A program made the translations under genes and the position numbers. The notes beneath the pieces were generated by a model. It did not search any database, had not been told where the DNA came from, and saw only the letters and a list, made by a program, of their open reading frames with translations. This document shows, piece after piece, positions 58,740 to 64,000 of a DNA stretch of 64,000 nt; the stretch's first letter is position 1, and each line of letters opens with the position of its first letter. The stretch comes from Halichondria panicea (lineage: Eukaryota; Porifera; Demospongiae; Suberitida; Halichondriidae), in NCBI RefSeq assembly GCF_963675165.1, contig NC_087378.1, positions 7,394,273 through 7,458,272 on the forward strand, written 5' to 3'.

Positions 58740-58912
58740 AGATATATAGTGCAGTTGCTCTGGAGGAAAAGTGACCATGTGACGGTTGTAATAGTAATCA
58801 GGTAAAGGTGATGGGTTGTATGTGCATGGATTTCTGCGCATGTGCATTACCTAAAGAACTCCACGTGGCCTTTCTCTTTTTGCTTTGACCCATGTGAAGG
58901 GTTTGTGTATCT
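58740..58912. promoter_or_regulatory. Divergent promoter TLCD4 / RPS12
   Basis: About 170 bp between the probable leader exons. CACGTG (58862-58867) is a palindromic E-box. The RPS12 leader appears to start at the pyrimidine run CTTTTTC (58911), a 5'TOP-type start expected for ribosomal-protein genes; the leader exon ends at the GTAAGT donor at 58933. Confidence 0.5.
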
Positions 58913-59012
58913 TTTTCAATCGGATAAATCATGTAAGTAATCGGTAATCTGAGTGTACTATCCTCCATGGATTGTCTGTATTTCTCTCTATAGCGAGGAA
59001 GCCGGAGTCACA

Positions 59013-60271
59013 ATGGCTGACACGGATGGGTAAGGCAACTTTTGTGCTATGTTTAATTGAGTAATTGCCATTTTTATACACAGAGGTGATGTTCCCCAAG
59101 CAGCAGCAGCAGTCCCAGCCGAAGCTGGCCAAGGAATGACCATCAATGATGCCTTGAAAGATGTTCTCAGGAGCTCGAGAGTTTTGGATGGTCTTGCACG
59201 TGGACTACATGAGGCTGTGAAGACATTGGACAAGTAAGCCTGCCGCTGTTACGTACATATGTACAGCAAATGTATTTTGTACGTTGTAATTGAGAGCTGC
59301 CTATGATGATACACGAGCTCCCTCTACTGAATATTATGTGTAGAATGCTCTTTCCGGAATCACTATGTATCTGAGGTGTTCTCTCAACATTTATCCTTTT
59401 TCTTATCATAATTTATATTATGTGTATTTTTCAGACGTCAAGCCATTCTATGTGTATTGGCCAAGAACTGCTCTGAAGCAACCTATGTGCGACTGGTTGA
59501 GGCTCTGTGCAACGAGCATCATATTGCACTCTTGAGGGTAGGCAAATTGTGTACTGCAAAATAATGTATTTTGTACATGGTAATTGAGAACTGCCTATGA
59601 TGATACACGAGCTCCCTTTACTGAATATCTTGTGTAGAATGCTCTTTCCGGAATCACTATGTATCTGAGGTGTTCTCTCAAACTTTATCCTTTTTGTTAA
59701 CATAATGTGTGTTGACAAATTGTTTTGTTGCGTGGTAGGTTGAAGACAGAGAAGAGCTTGGTGAGTGGGTGGGTTTGTGCAAAATTGACAAGGATGGAAA
59801 ACCAAGGAAGATTGTCAAGTGCAGCTGCGCTGTAATCAAGGTGATTAATTGCACAGCAAAAATGTATTTTGTACGTTGTAATTGAGAGCTGCCTATGATG
59901 ATACACGAGCTCCCTCTACTGAATATTATGTGTGGAATGCTCTTTCCGGAATCACTATGTATCTGAGGTGTGCTCTCAACATTTTCCTGTTGCTTTTAGA
60001 TTATCACTTAAAATAGCTGATATTTTAGCGTGTGGATATTGCTCACCTCATTTAGACTGTGCTACACTATAGGCCTGAAAGGTGGTTTTTTCTTCTTCTA
60101 TGACTGGGCACGTCCTTGCCATTTTGGGGGTTCTGTATAATTACTGTTAAGTGCTTCTTTTGTTTCTACTCTAAGATATTTTACTCTGTGTTTTCTTTGT
60201 AGGATCTCCCTGACACGCAGTCCTGGGAAGTGGTGCAGGAGTACATCAAGACCAAGGCAGCCACTGCTTAG
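59013..60271 (+). CDS. RPS12: Small-subunit ribosomal protein eS12
   Basis: Coding exons: 59013-59029, 59084-59233, 59435-59537, 59739-59840, 60203-60271; 146 residues. The sequence is unmistakable: [60 protein letters not shown], ending [12 protein letters not shown]. It is a component of the 40S beak. A separate 5' leader exon (about 58912-58932) is spliced to the exon holding the start codon. Three of its introns each carry a box C/D snoRNA; vertebrate RPS12 is also a snoRNA host. Confidence 0.97.
59290..59387 (+). ncRNA. Intronic box C/D snoRNA, copy 1
   Basis: Box C ATGATGA (59303-59309), box D' CTGA (59327-59330), box D CTGA (59371-59374), closed by the terminal stem TTGAGAG/CTCTCAA. 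The spacing between boxes is right for a C/D guide of about 85-95 nt. The guide next to D' ends GCTCCCTCTA and that next to D ends ACTATGTAT; the rRNA target was not determined. Confidence 0.8.
59584..59681 (+). ncRNA. Intronic box C/D snoRNA, copy 2
   Basis: Same family in the next RPS12 intron: box C at 59597-59603, box D at 59665-59668, stem TTGAGAA/TTCTCAA. It differs from copy 1 at a few positions (CCCTTTA before D', ATCTTG after it). Confidence 0.8.
59882..59979 (+). ncRNA. Intronic box C/D snoRNA, copy 3
   Basis: Third copy in the following intron: box C ATGATGA at about 59895-59901, box D at about 59963-59966, stem TTGAGAG/CTCTCAA. Guides match copy 1; the difference is TGTGGAATG in place of TGTAGAATG. 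All three share upstream AATGTATTTTGTAC. Confidence 0.8.
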
Positions 60272-60580
60272 TGCCTGGAATGAAACTGTGTCGTATAACA
60301 ATTGTTGTGTTTTGAAACAGAATGACCATGTATATTTTCATCGGTTCATTTATGTAATATTATTATGCATATGGATTACATGAATTTACATTATTGGTGC
60401 CAAGTGTACATTACGTACCTCCAAGTATGTAATTTTTCTTCATTGATTTTTCATTAGGAAGATTAATCATGAGGGTTGGAGCATTTCTGTAATTAGGTGT
60501 GTGGGCGGGCTGTCAGTTCTATTGTGACATTTATAAACGATGATTCAGCACATACGTATAATACATGTTCATACAAATGG

Positions 60581-63063
60581 CTAGCTATGCTGTTTATGCA
60601 TGAGTTGGTCACATTCCTGTGAATTAGGGAAGCTGATGTCCCAGAGGGCAGGATTGGTGTTCGGGGGTGGGTGGAGGTTCTTGTGACGACACGTGTGCTT
60701 TAAGTGCTCACGTTGTCCCTCATGGATGCCGTCATCATCACCATACCACTATAGAGATGTGTGAGGGGGTGGGAGTGTGTGTGAGTGTGTGGTGGGTGAG
60801 AGGAGGGTGCTATTTGATGAAAAGAGAACAACTATATTTTATTTTCTAGTGTAACTTAACAATGCTTGGCAGCACAGCATGCATATAGATATACTGCATT
60901 CGACTTACTTGATCGCAATCAGGGCATGCTTTTCCGTCCAGTTTTGCTCTATCTGATTTCTTGAGTATCTTTGTCACACAAGCATACTCTGGTAGTCCGT
61001 ACTTCTCTACCAAGCGTCTGCATATGTGTGTGTGTGTGTGTGGGTGTGGGTGTATAAAGTGTTTGCTGAAGGCAATCAGCCTTATAGAAAAGGCAATGGG
61101 ATGAGGATAAGGCGAAAATGGACAATTTGGGCCTGAAATAAATCACTGATCTAACAATATGTAACCACATCATATTGTAGGACCACCAAACAGCTACTCA
61201 TTTGTTTTGAAATCGGGACGTTTGCAACACAAATTATGGACAATCAAAGATAGCTCCGAAAACAGGCCAGGTGGGTAAAGTATGAGAACACTGAAACTAT
61301 TGGCATTAATTAGGGGATAGGGTTGTAAGTGACTCACGCTCTATCATCCTCATCATTACCGACGTCTTTGCTCCGCCCTTTTGTTGAGTTTGAAGCTGTT
61401 CCAGCAATAGCACCACTCACTAAATTCGGAGAGTATTCGAATTTAGAATCAGAATCATCGTCGTGCCCAGCTTGGGAGCTCCCGTCGACGTGGTTGCTAT
61501 GCAATTTCTTTCTATCAGGCACTGTTCCTTCGATCTCAGCTGACCCACGTCGTTTACTGCGATTGGAAGTGCCGTTGAAATATTGAACAAAACCGTTTTT
61601 GTCAGAATCTATAGCTCTACCCAAAATATTCTGTACTGTCGTTATACCAGGAGTGATGGGTATCATTGTAGGTGCTAGAGATATGGAGGGCGTCTTTAAT
61701 AGTATATTGCGTCCTTGTAAATATCGCTGCTTGCCATCTAGAGTAGTAGGAAATACGAAATGTTGCTGATATGATTTCCTGGATTGAATTGAGCCTGAAG
61801 GAGGGCCACCACAGAGTTCTGGGGACGGGGGACAACTTTGAGAAACGTCCAATGAAAATTGAGAGTCGGAGAGAGGGATTGGGTTTGTTCGAGTACCAGG
61901 TGGTGGAGTTTTGAACTTTGAACTGTCGTTATCAATTTTTGTAGTGCTGTGAAACATGCTGACTGATGCTGCACCATATGTGACTGGTGTGGAGGGGGTG
62001 GTTTTGTGGGGGGAGGAGCCAAGAAACGGTGGGGAATTACATTCAGATAGATCGGGAGACGGTAGCTCTGTCTCACTGAGTATGTTGGGGGTGTGGTTTT
62101 CATAGTTAGCGGAGGAAGCAGACTCAGGGGAAATGTTACTATTAGTTTCTTTGTATTTGATTCTATTAGTTTGTCGTTTGAGCTGTAAAGGTCTTCGAGG
62201 AGATGTCTTTGCACTGTTGCCAAACAGACTCACACAAGTTTGTGGTGGATCTGCGATAAGAGGATAGTTTTGTGATTCCGCTTGAGTTGCATCAACGCCT
62301 GTTTCGTCATCTCTAATAATAACCACTTCTTCCTCACTCACTTCAGTAGACTCACTATCATTTGCTGACTCATCCGTTAAGGTTTTTTCTTCCTCAATAT
62401 TACCAATGTCTCCATTGCTCTGCTCTGGTATCTGAACAACAGTGCTTTGATCTATAACTTGTCCGCTGTGGGGGGTAGAGGTTGCCCTAGAAACAGGAGA
62501 TTCCCCAAACAAAGAGATGCCAGTTTTGTTGAAGTTAGTCTTGATTGCCTCTACTGACAAGACACTGCCATTGTGAGGCAGACCTTGCTGAGATTCCAAC
62601 AATCGTATGTACTCATTTTGTTGCTTAATTTTCTTCTTAGCCTTGGATACATTATATTTTATCCTGTGAGAATAAAGTAATTGTCATTAGCTTCTCTTCA
62701 CTACTGGATAACTGCTCATAGTATGCATCAAAAAATAAAATTCGCACAGTTTAAATGTATTAATTTTAAAACACCCAACTTATTTTAAAGACGGGATAGA
62801 ATTATAGTCATAATTATTGTACGTACATTTGTCACCATACATGTACGTACGTAGTACTCACACTTCAAATTGTCTATCTTTATCCCTCAGTTGCTCAGCC
62901 TGCTCTTGCACTTTCGTTTCAAGCTCTGCAGACAACATTGATGGTATTTGTATCTTATATGACCATCAGACCTTCTTTTAATACCTTGGATTTCACTTGT
63001 ATGTAGCCTACAGATCTGCTCCAGTGCATCTGTGAACGTCCTAGCAACTCCTCCGTGCTCCAT
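60581..63063 (-). CDS. RBBP8: CtIP/RBBP8-like DNA end-resection factor
   Basis: Five coding exons: 62985-63063, 62862-62925, 61338-62663, 60909-61017, 60581-60748; 581 residues, phases closed. The N-terminus is a coiled coil (HTSEIQELETKVQEQAEQLR; SKAKKKIKQQNEYIRLLES). A long acidic Ser/Thr-Pro-rich middle has many SP/TP sites. The C-terminal Sae2/CtIP domain holds the zinc CxxC (KACPDCDQWYG), the KHTCRHK motif and NPALWDISFP. CtIP activates the MRE11-RAD50-NBS1 nuclease to resect double-strand breaks; CDK sites in the tail region are typical. It is shorter than vertebrate CtIP (about 897) because the middle is reduced. Head to head with the LisH gene at 63313. Confidence 0.88.
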
Positions 63064-63312
63064 ATGCAAGGCAGACACCACTAGCACTCTGGCCAGAGGC
63101 ACACTCAAGAAACCATCCACTCCAGTCGATCTAGTCGAGTACAGGATCGATCCTATACCACTGCACTTTTCATTTTAGCCAACTTGAACTTTAGACCCAG
63201 ATATAGAGCCCCTCCCACTATTATTGGGTACACGACACGTCGAGTGTAGCATGCTCAGCTAGCTAGCTAGTTATTCTGCAGCACTAGCTACAGTGCAGTT
63301 CGTTGAGAAGGA
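63064..63312. promoter_or_regulatory. Divergent promoter RBBP8 / LisH gene
   Basis: Only 249 bp separates the two start codons. It contains a (GCTA)n-like run (about 63255-63272); no specific factor site was recognised. Confidence 0.5.
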
Positions 63313-63765
63313 ATGGAGGATCAAGCTGTTCTCAGATTGATTGGCCAGTACCTAACTGAGCACAAGTACACAGTGACACTCAGTGCCCTGGAGAAGGAGA
63401 GGTATGCAACTAGACTGTCAGACTGTACGCTGGACATGCACAGTGGTGTTCTCGTTTCATGGTTTTTTTGGTTTTTTTGGTACCTGCAGTGGAAGAAAGT
63501 ATACTGGTGGGAGCACTGAGACAAAGGGAGAGCTGCAAACAATATTGAGTGAGCTCTAAGAGTACGCGAATTACATTCACTGTGATGCATTTTACTTGCA
63601 GATGAATACGACGCAAGAGTGAAGCAAAAACGGGAAATTGAGTCTTGTGTGGAGTTCCTGGTAAAATGATTAAAATAAATGGCTAGCTAGCTACTGATTT
63701 GATGTGATTCCTCCCCCTCTTTTGTTTGATAGTTTTCACAAGGAGAAGGAGAGTATGCAAACGAG
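63313..63765 (+). CDS. LisH-domain protein, 5' part
   Basis: Exons 63313-63401, 63490-63548, 63602-63660 and 63733-63765 keep frame and end at a GTAATG donor; further exons lie beyond the right edge. The protein starts MEDQAVLRLIGQYLTEHKYT, a LisH (Lis1-homology) dimerisation motif (VLRLIGQYL...TLSALEKES), followed by YTGGSTETKGELQTIL and EYDARVKQKREIESCVEFL. LisH proteins often continue into WD40 or CTLH domains; which type this is cannot be told here. Confidence 0.7.
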
Positions 63766-64000
63766 GTAATGTATTGTGTATAGAAATAATATTAATAGCG
63801 AAGTTTAATTCTTCCAAGGTGTGAGGATTAGGCCACTCCAAGTGATACTCTGGTTTCTGGTCCACCGCCCGCATCAGATTTTATTCTTGGATTCCATCTC
63901 ATTATTGGATTTCTATCTCATTATTTCTACTACGCATGCGCAGAATGGTCCATGTGGTACTGATATTCATTTGAAAAATAATGAGATTCATAAGGTGAAT
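63766..64000. other. Intron of the LisH gene, right edge
   Basis: No further exon was recognised. It contains repeated TTGGATTTC/TATCTCATTATT phrases near 63890-63930, possibly part of a repeat cut by the window edge. Confidence 0.4.

Noticed and set aside
61738-62223. Second open frame overlapping the large RBBP8 exon
   Set aside because: Shadow frame of the real exon; splice phases and the Sae2 domain fix the other frame.
1-64000. CRISPR arrays, operons, retroviral or LTR elements
   Set aside because: Spliced eukaryotic genes throughout; tandem repeats are satellites without spacers, and no reverse transcriptase, integrase, capsid or envelope motif was seen.

Overview
The window reads as nuclear DNA of a non-bilaterian metazoan, most likely a demosponge (inference: spliced genes with many short GT-AG introns, about 60% A+T, dense miniature inverted-repeat transposons, Src-type kinases and animal-only immune architectures such as Ig-TM-ZU5-UPA-death). 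I see no retroviral, LTR or LINE coding sequence. Coding spans below were built by reading exons, splice sites and phases by eye; almost every multi-exon model closes in frame from start to stop, which is the main support for it.

Layout. 0.2-5.7 kb (-): secreted IgGFc-binding/Calx-beta/sushi protein whose first intron holds a nest of DNA transposons. 5.7-9.2 kb: transposon-rich, with one orphan Cys-rich exon. 9.2-12.4 kb (-): small Ig-type membrane receptor. 12.6-17.1 kb (-): LITAF-domain protein. 17.7-21.4 kb (+): eight ubiquitin-like repeats fused to ZU5, Pro-rich modules and a CARD-like domain. 21.9-33.4 kb (-): tandem family of UNC5-like receptors (signal peptide, Ig, TM, ZU5, UPA, then a death domain or a CARD): two intact genes and two broken copies. 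LITAF copies alternate with them (a broken one at 29.8 kb, an intact one at 34.1-36.0 kb). 36.7-38.8 kb (+): another CARD-ended gene.

39-43.7 kb: N-myristoylated stathmin-domain protein (-), head to head with a syntaxin-7/12-like Qa-SNARE (+) across a promoter carrying RFX X-box-like motifs, then a small ankyrin protein (+). 44-57 kb: two Src-family kinases pointing at each other, one with a split kinase domain, the other with a single-exon kinase domain. 57.7-60.3 kb: TLC-domain membrane protein (-) and ribosomal protein eS12 (+) back to back; three successive RPS12 introns carry copies of one box C/D snoRNA. 60.6-63.1 kb (-): CtIP/RBBP8. 63.3 kb onward (+): 5' part of a LisH-domain gene running off the edge.

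The most interesting part is 17.7-38.8 kb: a compact death-fold signalling cluster where one ZU5-UPA receptor has exchanged its death domain for a CARD that matches, with its Pro-rich exon and introns, the 3' end of the neighbouring ubiquitin-like gene. A plausible (inferred) reading is cell-surface recognition by rapidly diverging Ig ectodomains feeding into homotypic death-fold adaptors encoded alongside, with kappaB-like sites upstream of each receptor copy.
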